From NCBI GenBank assembly GCA_009599575.1, contig VWND01000003.1, positions 1 to 64,000 of the forward strand: a stretch of 64,000 bases of DNA, given 5' to 3'. A program made the position numbers and the translations under genes. Source of the stretch: Blumeriella jaapii. Lineage: Eukaryota > Ascomycota > Leotiomycetes > Helotiales > Drepanopezizaceae. The notes under the pieces are model-generated. The model ran no database searches. It saw only the letters and a program-made list of their open reading frames with translations, and was not told where the DNA came from. Shown here piece by piece: positions 1-11,994 of the stretch (positions are counted from its first letter, which is position 1; every line of letters starts with the position of its first letter).

Positions 1-445
1 CTTTCTATTACTTATTTCATTATATATTTTATTTACATATAACTTTTTTTCATAATATATACGCTTCCTATGCCCCTTTTATATTTTTTCTTATATTTTC
101 TTTTTAATATTTACGCTTTCTATTACTTATTTTATTATATATTTTATTTATATATAACTTTTTCTTAACATTTACGCTTTCTGTTACTTATTTTATTATA
201 ATTTTTATTTATATTACTTTTTCATAACTTTTTCACGCTTTCTATTACTTATTTCATTTATTTTTTTATTTATTCATAACTTTTTCATGAAATTTACGCT
301 TTCTATTATTTATTATGCTTATTTTTTTTTTTTTTTTTAATTATATATTAATTCTTTATAATTTATACGATTTCCATTACTTATTTTATTATATGTTTTA
401 TTTATTTATTATTTATTTTAAATTAATACGCTTTTCATAACTTTT
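1..445. repeat. Degenerate ~60-bp T-rich tandem repeat
   Basis: Five or six imperfect copies of a roughly 60-base unit are visible. Each contains ACGCTTTCTATTACTTATTT followed by AT-only sequence and a TATAACTTTTTC stretch. No coding potential. The window starts inside the array, so its left end is not seen. Confidence 0.6.
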
Positions 446-1316
446 TCTATTATATTCTATTATATTCTATTATATTCTATTATATTCTATTATATTCTAT
501 TATATTCTATTATATTCTATTATATTCTATTATATTCTATTATATTCTATTATATTCTATTATATTCTATTATATTCTATTATATTCTATTATATTCTAT
601 TATATTCTATTATATTCTATTATATTCTATTATATTCTATTATATTCTATTATATTCTATTATATTCTATTATATTTTATTTTATTCTATTATATTCTAT
701 TATATTCTATTATATTCTATTATATTCTATTATATTCTATTATATTCTATTATATTCTATTATATTCTATTATATTCTATTATATTCTATTATATTCTAT
801 TCTATTATATTCTATTCTATTCTATTCTATTCTATCTATTCTATTCTATTCTATTCTATTCTATTCTATTCTATTCTATTCTATTCTATTCTATTATTCT
901 ATTCTATTCTATTCTATTCTATTCTATTCTATTTTATTTTATTATATTCTTTTATATTCTATTATATTCTATTATATTTTTTTATATTCTTTTATATTAT
1001 ATTATATTATATTCTATTCTATTCTATTATATTCTATTCTATTCTATTCTATTTTATTTTATTATATTTTATTATATTCTTTTATATTATACTATATTCT
1101 ATTATATTCTATTATATTCTATTCTATTCTATTCTATTTTATTTTATTATATTTTATTATATTCTATTATATTCTATTATATTTTATTATATTTTATTAT
1201 ATTCTTTTATATTCTTTTATATTCTATTATATTCCATTATATTCTATTATATTCTATTATATTCTATTATATTCTATTATATTTTATTATATTTTCTTAT
1301 ATTTTCTTATTTTTCA
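446..1316. repeat. 10-bp (TATTATATTC) minisatellite grading into 5-bp repeats
   Basis: A near-perfect array of the decamer TATTATATTC runs to about 800. It then alternates with the pentamer TCTAT (about 800-960) and with variants TATTATATTT, TTTATATTCT and TCTATTTTAT up to about 1,316. It is AT-only apart from one C per unit, which lies almost always on the plus strand. Open frames here are low-complexity artefacts. Confidence 0.9.
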
Positions 1317-1649
1317 TGATATTTCTATTAATATATTCTGTTAATATATTTTTTTGTTAATATATTTTGTTAACATATTTTGTTAATATATTTTGTTAAT
1401 ATATATTTTGTTAATATATTTTGCATTTCTAATATATTTTGTTAATCAATTTTTAATCAGTTTTTTTAATATAATTTTGAATGCATTTTATAATATATTT
1501 TTTAATATATTTTTTAATATATTTTTTTAATATATTTTTTAATATATTTTTTTAATTGATTATTTTAAAAAAGAAATTAATATATTATTTCAATTTTTTT
1601 CGTTATATATTTTTCCCTTATAATTCATCCGCTTTTAATTTCTAATTTT
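1317..1649. repeat. AT-rich TTTTGTTAATATA repeats
   Basis: Short imperfect repeats of TTTTGTTAATATA (about 1,340-1,445) are followed by TTTTTTAATATA repeats (about 1,495-1,555) and plain AT-rich DNA. Nothing coding seen. Confidence 0.6.
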
Positions 1650-2012
1650 ATGTTATATTTATTTCTATATTATTTCTATTTATTTTTCTATTTTATTTCT
1701 ATTTTATTTTTTATTTTTTATTTCTATTTTATTTCTATTTTATTTCTATTTTATTTCTATTTTATTTCTATTTTATTTCTATTTTATTTCTATTTTATTT
1801 CTATTTTATTTCTATTTTATTTCTATTTTATTTCTATTTTATTTCTATTTTATTTCTATTTTTTATTTCTATTTTATTTCTATTTTATTTCTATTTTATT
1901 TCTTTTTATTTTATTTTATTTCTATTTTATTTCTATTTTATTTCTATTTTATTTCTATTTTATTTCTATTTTATTTCTATTTTTTTTCTATTTTTTTTTA
2001 TTTTTTTTTTAG
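1650..2012. repeat. 11-bp (TTTCTATTTTA) minisatellite
   Basis: About 30 copies of the 11-mer TTTCTATTTTA. Because 11 is not a multiple of three and the unit lacks stops in rotation, a 120-residue open frame of F/Y/L/I is produced. Its composition shows that it is a by-product of the array, not a gene. Confidence 0.88.
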
Positions 2013-5000
2013 TTTATTTTTTTTTTATTTTATAATAAACGCTATCCGTTGCAAATCTTTTAATAAATCTTTTTATTATAATTTATACGCTATTTTCTGC
2101 TGGTTTTATTATGTATATTTTATTTTAATATGTTTTCATATCTTTTGCTTTTTTTATTTTTTTATTTTTTTTATTTATTTTTTTATTTTTTTATAAATAA
2201 AATTTTTATAGTTTGAACGCCACCCCGTTTTTCGTTTAATTTAAATTAAACTTTATTTATTTATATTATTATTTCTTATAATATATACGCTATACCCAGT
2301 TTAAATTATTATATACTTTAAATTTTTAATTTATAATCTTTTTTTATGAATTTTAAGCTGATTTTTTGTTTTTTTTATTATATTTTTTTTTTTCGATTTT
2401 TATATTATTGTTTTTAAATTTTAAGCTATTTTTTTGTCTTTTGTATTATGAATTTATTTCTTTAGATTTTTATTTTAATTTTTTTATAATTTATATTATG
2501 TTATATATTAATATTCTTTTATAATTTTTATTTATACTTTTTTCTGATATATATTTATTTATATATTTATTTATTATAAATTAAACGCCACTTTGTTTTT
2601 TTGTAATATAAGTTTTTTTTTTATTATTTATATTTATCTTTCTTTTATTTTTATACGCTATTTTTTATTTATTTATTAAATATAATAATTATTTAATTTA
2701 TATATTATTTAATTTATATATTATTTAATTTATATATTATGTAATTTTAATTTATACGCTATTCTTGCCTATTTTATTATAATATTATATTTTGATTTTA
2801 TATATTATTTCCCTAGAACTTATACGCCTTTTTTTTCTTATTTAATTATATATTTAAATAAATATTTTTTCCGAAATATAAGTTTTACTTTCTATTTATT
2901 TTATTATATATATTTAATTTTTATAATTTTTAAAATTTCTTTTACTTTTTCTATTATATAATTTTTGTTTTTTTTGTTTTACTTATTTATATTATAAATC
3001 TTTATAATTTAAATACCACCTTCTGTTTATTATAATTTAAATTATTTTTCTAATAATATTTTTTCTTATAATATATACACTATCTGCTTTTATTTTAATA
3101 TAAGTTTTAATTTTTAATTATATTATTTTTCATAACTTAAACGCTACCGCTTTGTTTTTTTATTAAAAAAATCTTTTTTTATTTAAATATTAACTTTTAA
3201 AAATATATATCCTATTTTATACTTATTATTTTATTTTTTTAATATTTTAATTTTTTTTAAATATTTATACTATTTTTTTTTATATATTTATATAAATAAA
3301 GGTTTTTTTTATTACGCTATCCGCTGTTTTTTAATCAACTAGTTTTTTTTCATAACTAAAGTTTTTCTTTAAATTAATTTATTAAATATTTTATTTTATA
3401 ATTATTTTCATAATAATTCTCGTATTTTATACGCTATTTAATTTAAGAGTTTTTTCTTTAAATATTTTATTTTTTACAAAATTTTTATTACTTAAATTTA
3501 TTTTACCGTTATTTTTATTTTGCTTATTTTATACTTTTATTTTTATTTTAAAATTATTTTTTATAATATATTAAATTTCGTAAAAATATTTATTCTTCTG
3601 CAATTTATTCGTTAATTCTTATTTTGCTTATTTTAGTTAATACTTTTTTTTCAATTATTATATGATTTTCCCTGCCGGTTACTCGGTATTTTCATTTTTA
3701 GCTTTTTTTTTTTTTTTTTAATTATTTTCAATTATACGATATATAAATTCTTTATTTATTTTTTTTTCTTTATATTTTTTTATAATATTATTAACATTTG
3801 TAATACATAATTGTAATATTTTTGCTATTGAGGCCTTTTTTACTTTTTTGTTTATTTTATAATATATTTTATTTTTTTACAAATCATACGATTTTTTGCT
3901 TTGCTTTTTTTTTTAAATATTAATTGTATAAATCATATATTATTTAAACTGATTATTTTGATGTTTTCTGTTTTAAATTTTTTATTTTTTATTTTATTTA
4001 TATAAAATAATTTTTAACTTTTGTTTATTAACCGTTATTCGCATTTTTACTTATTGAATCAAAAATTACGGTTTTTTAAAAAATATACGATCTTGTTACT
4101 TTGCTTATTATATTATATATTTCAATTTTATGAATTTTATTATATTGAATTTTATTTTATTGAATTTTATTTTATTTATTTTTTTAATTTATTTTTTTAT
4201 TAAATTTTCATTTAATAAATTTTTTTTAGGCGTATTTTTTTTCAACTTTTTAAAAAAACATTTTGTTTATTTAAATAATATTTTACTTTTTGCTATTTAA
4301 CCATTTGTTACATTTTGCAAATATTATAATAAATTATATATTTTTAATAAATTAAATTTATAAAATTACGATTTTGTTATTTTCCATATTTTATTATATA
4401 TTTTATTATTATAAACTATACGTTATTTAAGTTTATTTAAGCGTAATTTTTTTTTTTTTATTTTTTTAAAATATATTCTGTTTAAACAGTTTATATATTA
4501 CTTTTTATTATATAATTTTTTTTATACTTTTGTTTGATTTTTAATAAATTTTACCTTTTATAAAATACTCGGGTTTATTACCTTACCTTTTCCTTTTTTT
4601 TTCAAATTTTTTTTATAAATTATAAGTAGTTTAAGTTTCTTAAGCGTAATTCTTTTTTGCTTTTTTAAAATATATTTTATTTATATAAATTTTATTTTAC
4701 TTTTTTTTTTATTTAAATTTTTTATTTTTTGGAATATTTTATAGAAAATTATATTTTTTTAAAATATTAGCTATTTAAATCTTTTAATACTTTTTTTTTA
4801 CGTTTTTTTAATACATTTTGTTTATAAAATATATATTTTGCTTTTTGTTATTTAGTTTTTTTACATTTTTACTCATTTTATAAAAAATTTTATTATTTAT
4901 AAATTATACAATTTGTTAGCTTTGCTATTTTTAATATATATATTTTAATTTTATAAATTTTATATTATTTAAAGCTATTATATCGGAATATTTTGTTTAT

Positions 5001-5500
5001 GCTTATTTTATAAATTATTTTTATTTTTATATATTATACGCTATCTTCTGTGGCTAAACTATTGTTTTATTTTTTTATTTATTATATAATATATTTTTTT
5101 TTAATTATATATCTAATTTATAAATTATCTTTTATCAAATATTACGCGATTTCCTGTTTTTGTAAATTATCGATTAATAAATTTATAAAATATAAAATAT
5201 TTTTGTTTTATATATACTATCAATTACTAATTGATTTTATAAAATGAAATACAATTTTTACAATTTATATATTGTTTTTTAAAATAATATGAATTTTGCG
5301 AATTTTCTTTAATTTTGAAAATTATATAAATTGAATTGCTTTTAATCGCTACTTTTAATAATTTTTTATTTATATAATTTCCATTTGCTTAATATAAAAT
5401 TAAAAAATTTATTAAATAATCTTTGGTACTAAAACATGTATATATTCAATTTTATCGATACGTTAATTAAATAATTTTGAAAGATTTTATTAAATATTTT
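2013..5500. other. T-biased AT-rich desert with recurrent ATACGCTAT core
   Basis: Around 90% A+T with T far above A on the plus strand. A core like TTTATACGCTATC recurs irregularly (near 2,085, 2,285, 2,650, 2,753, 3,130, 3,315, 3,430 and 5,035), which suggests a very old and heavily diverged repeat. Open frames at 4,021-4,203 and 5,050-5,247 are compositionally indistinguishable from the surroundings and are not called as genes. Confidence 0.55.
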
Positions 5501-5600
5501 ATTTTTTTTGTAGAAAAAAAATCGAAATTTTGAAAAAAATCGAAAATTTTGAAAAAAGTTCGAAAAAATTTGAAAAAAAAAAAAAATTGAAAATAAAAAA
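5500..5600. repeat. A-rich TCGAAAATTTTGAAAAA short repeats
   Basis: Four to five imperfect copies of (T)CGAAAATTTTGAAAAA, grading into A-tracts. They sit immediately left of the GC-richer island at 5,617. Confidence 0.5.
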
Positions 5601-5616
5601 AAAGTGAAGAATAATG

Positions 5617-5820
5617 TGTAATACCCTTTTTAATTCCCTCCTCTTTACAACATTATTAGCTTACAAGCTCGCCCGCAAGCTTATAAGGTTCTTATTCTTC
5701 TGATTATAGCTTATTATCATAAGCTCACCAACTAAGCTAACGGGCAGTTGGTGTGGTTTGGTTGCAAAAAATACAATGAAATCTAACTATAACCTTTACT
5801 TTCAAATCAAACTTCACGTT
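5617..5820. other. GC-richer island with two hairpins, possible solo LTR
   Basis: Base composition changes abruptly here. The island opens with TGTAATACCC, a start typical of fungal LTRs, and keeps CpA/TpG dinucleotides that are scarce on both sides. Two inverted repeats are visible: CTTACAAGCT (5,660-5,669) against AGCTTATAAG (5,678-5,687), and a perfect CACCAACT (5,726-5,733) with AGTTGGTG (5,746-5,753). No matching second copy or target duplication was found, so the LTR reading is tentative; a structured non-coding remnant is equally possible. Confidence 0.3.
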
Positions 5821-6859
5821 ACGATTAATATATTATAATAAAAATTAAAAAATCTGTTATTTATAATTTTGTTATTAAAAAAATATATATATAAACTTTA
5901 ATAATTTTCAAGTAATTATAATTTTTTTTTTGCGTTTTCAAGTTTAATCGAAAATTTCCAATATGTTTCAAATTTTGTAGCCGAAAAATTTAATAATTTT
6001 TTTTTATATATTTTTTTTTTAATAATTATTTAAAATAATTATATTAATTACCCTCGATAATAAACTATAATTAAAAATAAAAACTAATATTATTATATAT
6101 CTTATAAAAATTATATTTAAAAATTTAATTATTTCAATAACATATATAAATTTAATTTAAATTAAATTATTATAAAAAAGCAAAAAGTAATTGTTTTCGT
6201 TTTAGAATTTAATTTACAATTTGTTATATGTATTTATAGTATATATCAGATATTATAAAATATGTAAATTTTTCAATTTATTTATTATTTTACATTTTTA
6301 AATAAAAGTTATTTTAAAAAAAAAAAATTTTATTAAATAGATTGATATATTATTTTCATTATATATCCTATATTATATTAATAATTTTTTCTCTATTTTA
6401 TTTACTATTTTATTTACTATTTCATATTGTTATATATTATATTTCTTATATATCCGATATTATATTATATTAATATTTTTTTTTTTTTTTTTTTAGTATT
6501 TCAAATTTCTATATAAAAGTCTTTTTAGATTTTTTTTTTTTTAATAAGATTTATATATATTAATTTATATTTTCATTTTAATATTTACCTTGAAATTCAT
6601 ATATTAATAAATATTAAAAAAATTATAATTACTACTTTTGTTATTCTAATCATATACTTAACTTCGAGTTTTATTTATATTATTATATAAAAAGGTATGA
6701 AAATTTTTTAATTGCGTTTTCGAATTTACTTCGTAGTTTTTTAATATAATTTTTTTGTATTATATCGCCGATAAATATATTAATATATTTTTCTTATATC
6801 TGTTAATTTAATCTTAATATGTATAATTTTTTTTAAATAATTATTAATTATATTTGTAG
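5821..6859. other. AT-rich stretch with old copies of the module's left-flank motif
   Basis: No gene seen. The motif TTGCGTTTTCRARTTTA occurs at 5,930 and 6,712, and again inside the first module at 7,033 and 7,245. The neighbouring string GCCGAAAAATTTAATAAT (near 5,978) matches GCCGAAAGATTCAATAAT at 7,091. This suggests that the stretch holds decayed copies of the same flank sequence. Related ~100-bp segments around TATATCCGATATTATATTA repeat between 6,237 and 6,520. Confidence 0.4.
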
Positions 6860-7290
6860 TTATGGCCCCTTATTTTTAAACCAAACTTACTGTAAAAATG
6901 AATTAAATAATAAAAATAAGGAAATTCGATAATTAAATTAATTTAATAAGTTAACAAACCCAGCTTTAATTTAAATTATTATAAAAATAATTATTTATTA
7001 TTATAAAAGTAATTATAAATTGTTTTTTTTATTTGCGTTTTCAAATTTATTAAATATTTGTTTTTTTTTTTTATATATTTTATTATATAGCCGAAAGATT
7101 CAATAATATATATTTATATTATTAATATTATATTGTATTTTAATAAAGGAAATTTGAAGTAATTAATTGCATTGTTATATTAATATGTAAAAGCTTAATT
7201 TTTATTTGTATTCTTATGTAAAAAGTTAAAAACAATATTAATATTTGCGTTTTCAAATTTAATTAATAATTTCAAATATATTTACGTTTA
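6860..7290. other. Module 3' flank, non-coding
   Basis: AT-rich sequence beginning TTATGGCCCC, duplicated almost base for base at 16,781-17,215 in block 2. Carries two TTGCGTTTTCAAATTTA motifs (7,033, 7,245). No coding signal. Confidence 0.6.
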
Positions 7291-7608
7291 TATTTATATT
7301 TAGATTTAAGTTTCTATTTTTCACGTTTCTATTTATATTTATATTTCTATTTATATTTCTATTTATATTTCTATTTATATTTCTATTTATATTTTTAATT
7401 ATATTTCTATTTATATTTCTATTTATATTTCTATTTATATTTCTATTTATATTTCTATTTCTATTTCTATTTATATTTCTAATTATATTTCTATTTAATT
7501 TCTATTTCTATTTCTATTTCTATTTCTATTTCTATTTCTATTTCTATTTCTATTTCTATTTCTATTTCTATTTCTATTTCTATTTCTATTTATATTTATT
7601 TATATCAA
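7290..7608. repeat. TTTCTA / TTTCTATTTATA microsatellite
   Basis: Dodecamers TTTCTATTTATA grade into hexamers TTTCTA just downstream of the helicase stop codon. The block 2 counterpart (17,221-17,670) is interrupted by a second partial copy of the gene's 3' end, so the array has been reshuffled by slippage or unequal exchange. Confidence 0.85.
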
Positions 7609-7676
7609 ATGTTTTAATGAATTTCAGACAGATAAAATATTAATAATTTAATCTGTAAAGAAAATAAAAATTTAAT

Positions 7677-9440
7677 CTAAGATATTTCATCTGTTAAGTC
7701 AATAAATATATATTTAAGACCTAAAATAGATTCAGTATCTAATTCCGTAATATAAACCTGTTTAGTAAAACTTTTTATAAAACTATTTATATTCGAAATA
7801 GATTTATTATCAAATAGATTTTGATAATAATCGGAATTTCGGTTTTTAGGCCATAATTCATTTCGTTTAAATAATAAACTTATTATTTGATAAACAAAAT
7901 TTATTAATACACATTTATTTTCAAATTCGAAAGATTGACGTAATCGATAACAAATAACAGTAGGTAATAAACAAATAAAACAACAACTATTTTCGTATAA
8001 ATAAAAACTATTTCGAATAAATTCTTCTTTTATATTTTGTGAAAATAAATCAAGATTCGCAAATTCAATACAATCGCGAGTACAATGATTACTAGTATTT
8101 TGCGTATAAATAAAATAACAATACGTGCAAAAATTATTATTTTCAAAACTTTGCGATAAAACCCAAATTAAATCATTTCTTGCGTTTTCGACTTCTTTTG
8201 TAATTGTATTAATAATTTGCGCTTGTTTTTCGTAAATATTATTACGATTTATACAAAGATCGCAATTTGCACTAGTTTTAAAACACTGATCTAAAATAGT
8301 ATTATTTAAATATAAAGAAATTAATCGTTTACGACAGACTACTTCGCGTAAATAACTTTTAATTAATCTTTTATTTAACGAATCGTTTTCGATTTCTTTT
8401 TCAAAACCTGAATTATAAAAAAACATCGATATAGCTTCGTTTTTATCGCGGCCGGCCCGACTGGAACCTTGTAAAAAACCGTTAAATTCGAAAGCTAATT
8501 CATAATAAATAGTAGCACGTATATTAGAATAATCAAAGCCTTCTTGCAAACCGCTAGTACAAACTAAAATATTATAAAAAGTTGTATAATCGGTAGTAAA
8601 ACTTTTTAAAACCGATTCCTTTTCATTTTTTGATAATTCAGACGTATATTTCGCGCAATCTAAAAATTCAGATAATTTATCGACAAGCGCAATTGTAGGA
8701 CAAAATATTATTATTTTATCTAAATATGATTTAAAATTCGATTTTAATTCAAAACAATATTCTTCGATTTCTTTAAATTTATTTTGCATACTTTTAGATT
8801 TAAAACTTGAAGCTCGATATGATATATTATTACGTAAACAATCGGCCCGTATTTTAGCAAAAGTTTGTAAATTTAATTCATTAATTAATTGATTTTCTTG
8901 ATTTACGGATAATGTACCAGTTAAAAATACTGTTTGAATTTTCAAATTAAGAATTTTTTTAAATTGATATATTATAAAACGATAATTAGCCGCAGTTATT
9001 AGCAAATGACATTCGTCTAATATAATTCTATCAATTTTTCCTTTATCGATTTTATTTATTAATAAATTAATAAATATATCGTTTTTCAAAGTTTCAATAG
9101 AAATAAGAGTTATAGTTTTAAATTCAAGATTATCTTCGTAATTACTAACAGGAATTCCAAATTCATTTGCACGTTTAAATAAATCGCTTTTTAAATCAAT
9201 TAACGGTACGATAATAATAGTAATTTTGGCGTTAGATAAAGCAGCGCATAATAAATAAATCAAAGATTTACCACTACTAGTAGGTAATATTCCTAATATA
9301 TAAGGCACTTTTAATAAAATACTTTTTAATAAAGTTTTTTGTTCAGGAATAATAAAATCGATTTCGGAATTATTTAAAAATTCGCGTAATAATAATAATA
9401 ACGTATTATCTCCGATAGGCATAGTAGATAAATAATTCAA
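7677..9440 (-). CDS. RecQ-type (telomere-linked-helicase-like) helicase domain, C-terminal part of a split gene
   Basis: ATP-dependent 3'-5' DNA helicase domain by family resemblance. In this 587-residue frame motif I is PTSSGKS (53-59; most RecQ have TGGGKS), motif II DECH (142-145), motif III LTGTL (173-177), motif IV IIIFCPT (243-249), motif V from CTSGLQEGFDY (294-304), and motif VI QGSSRAGRD (324-332). A RecQ-style zinc site follows (C369, C386, C393, C396), then two further Cys/His clusters near 444-466 and 484-493, as in fungal telomere-linked helicases. The frame is open up to 9,495 and has no convincing ATG of its own (the first codon is TTG). It joins the upstream frame if one base is removed from the T7 run at 9,501-9,507, as in the block 2 copy. 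So this is the C-terminal third of one protein, not a separate gene. All catalytic motifs look intact. Confidence 0.85.
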   Translation of the reverse strand: MNYLSTMPIGDNTLLLLLREFLNNSEIDFIIPEQKTLLKSILLKVPYILGILPTSSGKSLIYLLCAALSNAKITIIIVPLIDLKSDLFKRANEFGIPVSNYEDNLEFKTITLISIETLKNDIFINLLINKIDKGKIDRIILDECHLLITAANYRFIIYQFKKILNLKIQTVFLTGTLSVNQENQLINELNLQTFAKIRADCLRNNISYRASSFKSKSMQNKFKEIEEYCFELKSNFKSYLDKIIIFCPTIALVDKLSEFLDCAKYTSELSKNEKESVLKSFTTDYTTFYNILVCTSGLQEGFDYSNIRATIYYELAFEFNGFLQGSSRAGRDKNEAISMFFYNSGFEKEIENDSLNKRLIKSYLREVVCRKRLISLYLNNTILDQCFKTSANCDLCINRNNIYEKQAQIINTITKEVENARNDLIWVLSQSFENNNFCTYCYFIYTQNTSNHCTRDCIEFANLDLFSQNIKEEFIRNSFYLYENSCCFICLLPTVICYRLRQSFEFENKCVLINFVYQIISLLFKRNELWPKNRNSDYYQNLFDNKSISNINSFIKSFTKQVYITELDTESILGLKYIFIDLTDEIS

Positions 9441-9495
9441 ATTTGTAAGCTTAATTTTTTTATTAATTGAATTATATTCGAAAGACGCTTGTCTA

Positions 9496-11904
9496 TTATG
9501 TTTTTTTAGCTTTTGAATTATTATTTAATAAAGGCTTTTGATAACGTAATGCAAAAGTCAAAGATTCAGTCTTGTTTTTATTAATTTTAACTTTATTAAT
9601 AATATCGAGATTATTTAAAAATGAATTATTAATAATTTCTTTATTATTTAAGCCGAAAAAATCAAAATAACGAAGGCAAAATTGTAAATACTTTGATTGC
9701 AAATCGCCTCGCGTATTTTCGAAAGTATTCGAATTACGGCCATAATTTAATTCTTCAGTTATTAACGAATGATTCATTTGATTCGCTTGAAGCTTATTAT
9801 TCGTAAAACTATTATTAGAATTAATTAATGTAATAGAATTGATATCAAGATTTTCTTTCATAAAATATTTAATAATAGCTACAATAATTTGACGATATTT
9901 TTGAATAGTTAAAGGTTGACCAATTTTTACTAAACAAAATGATTTTAAATAATTAGAAATATCGGCCGATTTTAAAAATCTTTTGTTTGTATAAAAAAAA
10001 TAAGCACTAACTGTTTTATATTGATTATTATTCGCCGAAATACTAATATTTAATATTTTAATAAATGGTTCTACTAAAACCATATAATATAATACTAAAG
10101 TACTAACTTTTAAAGGAATATATCTTATATTCGAAGCTAGCTTTTCACTAGAATATTGCGATTTAAATTTACTAATATTCATAATAAATAAACCACTTCC
10201 AATATCAAGAAATAATTCTCTTTTATTTTTACGCGAATTACAACTTCTAAGTGAAGTAAGTTCGGTTCCTCGAATGGGTAAACCACAATCTAAATAAAAA
10301 TCAATCAAAAATAACTTTTTTAAATTGAAATTTAATTTTAAATAAGCTTTAATTGCTTGGGGTTTAATTTGTAATTTTTGATTCGAAAAATTATAAAAAC
10401 GAGCTCGTAATTCTGACGATTTAATAACTTTATTAAATAACCATTTATCGTTTGCTTTTTTATTAGGATGTAAATCTTTGAAAGATAAAAAAGGCGTCGT
10501 ATTATTACGATCTTCGTATTTTGCAAAATCAGCTAACGTAATATGACTATATTCGCTTTCTGAAATATTAAAAAGAAGATCGTTTTTTAATATTTGCTCG
10601 GTTTCTAAAATTAATTCTTTAAATACAAATCGCAAATTGTCAATACTTAAAACAACGTTTTTATAACTAACTGTATTTTCAGTCAAACTATGAATTGTAA
10701 CATTACTATTGCTTGAAAGATTTTTATTTACAATAAAACAAAACGATCGGTGTAATAGCAATTCGCTTAATGCAGTATTCGAATTATTTTTAAAAAAATT
10801 ATTCATTAATTTAGTTAAAATATCATTTAAATTACTTTGAGAATTACAAACAAGAATATTTATAGCTTTATTTAAAAATATTAATTGCGAGCAATATATA
10901 AATTTAGAATAATAGCCAGATAAATCTAGAGTATCTCGTAAAGTAAAATTAGATCTTAAACTTTTAATTGCAAAATAAGCGTTAATAGGACTTTCGAATA
11001 TATTTAAATCTTGTTTTTGAATTAAAATTTCAAAAATAATATTACTTAATAATTTTTGAAATTCGATTAACAAAGGATTACGATCAGTTTCAGAATTTTT
11101 ATATTTTTTTAAAAATGAAATATAAGAATTTTGCTCTGTATCTACGTTTGATAATCTTCCAAAAGACCAAGAATTATTCGAAGTATTGCTATTATTACTA
11201 ATATTACTTGAATTGCTATCATCCGATAATATAGATTCATTGCTTATAGAATTATCGAATTCAATTTCAGAATTATCACTCGATAAATCGTCGATTAAAA
11301 TTCGATTATTATAAGCTTTATTTATATTTCGATTAATAGTTTTTGTGAAATTTTTCGATGAAACTTCAATTTTTGGATCGTTTATATAATCAATCGCTTG
11401 TAATAATAAATCGTCAATTTTTTCTTCTAGTTTTGTATCGATTTTAAAAATCGGTTTACTAGTTTTATATAATTTTAAATTATAACTACGAAAGAAAAAA
11501 GTAATAAAATTATTAAAAAAAGCAAAATAATCGACGCGAGATTTCGATGTAAGTAATATTTTAAATTCTTTATTGCCTATTTTATTAGGCTCAAAACTAT
11601 TTAAAATATTTAAATGACTTTTATTTATCCAAGTAATTTTATTTAAACTTAAATAAAGAATTTCTTGAATATTATCGATTATAAATTTAATCAATTCGTC
11701 GTCGTCTTTATTTTGATTATATAATTCACATAAATCGTATAATTCTTGCGGCTTATAATTTTGAATAAATTCAGCATATCGAGTTTTTGCTTGAAAATTG
11801 GTTAAATTATCGCTAAGATTTATTTTAGACGAATTTAAATTTTCGTAGAATAAAGATTCTTTCAAATTTAATTCTTCGATTAATAAATTTTGAGCTATTA
11901 ACAA
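9496..11904 (-). CDS. Central region with tyrosine-recombinase-like domain (same split gene)
   Basis: An 802-residue frame, open back to 11,994, with no own start (first codon TTG). Residues about 225-255 form an S/N-rich acidic linker. The C-terminal half matches a conserved block of fungal telomere-linked-helicase proteins and carries what I read as a tyrosine-recombinase core: Arg545 in LPIRGTELTSLR (box I), Lys579/581 in SKFKSQ, QKYR with Arg671 where HxxR is expected, then His712 in MNHS and Tyr721 in NYGR. His-to-Tyr spacing of nine is the usual value. The HxxR histidine is replaced by Gln and a low-complexity insert lies between R671 and H712. It is followed by the helicase frame and preceded by the zinc-finger frame, both in register apart from one lesion each. 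The recombinase assignment is inference and needs a profile search. Confidence 0.72.
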   Translation of the reverse strand: MLIAQNLLIEELNLKESLFYENLNSSKINLSDNLTNFQAKTRYAEFIQNYKPQELYDLCELYNQNKDDDELIKFIIDNIQEILYLSLNKITWINKSHLNILNSFEPNKIGNKEFKILLTSKSRVDYFAFFNNFITFFFRSYNLKLYKTSKPIFKIDTKLEEKIDDLLLQAIDYINDPKIEVSSKNFTKTINRNINKAYNNRILIDDLSSDNSEIEFDNSISNESILSDDSNSSNISNNSNTSNNSWSFGRLSNVDTEQNSYISFLKKYKNSETDRNPLLIEFQKLLSNIIFEILIQKQDLNIFESPINAYFAIKSLRSNFTLRDTLDLSGYYSKFIYCSQLIFLNKAINILVCNSQSNLNDILTKLMNNFFKNNSNTALSELLLHRSFCFIVNKNLSSNSNVTIHSLTENTVSYKNVVLSIDNLRFVFKELILETEQILKNDLLFNISESEYSHITLADFAKYEDRNNTTPFLSFKDLHPNKKANDKWLFNKVIKSSELRARFYNFSNQKLQIKPQAIKAYLKLNFNLKKLFLIDFYLDCGLPIRGTELTSLRSCNSRKNKRELFLDIGSGLFIMNISKFKSQYSSEKLASNIRYIPLKVSTLVLYYMVLVEPFIKILNISISANNNQYKTVSAYFFYTNKRFLKSADISNYLKSFCLVKIGQPLTIQKYRQIIVAIIKYFMKENLDINSITLINSNNSFTNNKLQANQMNHSLITEELNYGRNSNTFENTRGDLQSKYLQFCLRYFDFFGLNNKEIINNSFLNNLDIINKVKINKNKTESLTFALRYQKPLLNNNSKAKKT

Positions 11905-11994
11905 ATCAGATGGTAAATCTTCTGAAATTTCATTAGAATGAATATTATCTTCGATTTCGTTTACTGAATTATCAATTTGTTTAATTTCGAAATA

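Noticed and set aside
1650..2012. 120-residue F/Y/I/L protein, like a membrane peptide
   Set aside because: Pure translation of the 11-bp TTTCTATTTTA array.
10338..10526. Small minus-strand frame inside the central region (also 20,406-20,600 and 32,112-32,306)
   Set aside because: Alternate-frame shadow of the large gene, conserved only because the underlying gene is duplicated.
9441..11994. Introns at the two breaks of the large gene
   Set aside because: Paralogues read straight through both sites (TGG codon; T6 run), so the breaks are a nonsense change and a 1-base indel, not introns.
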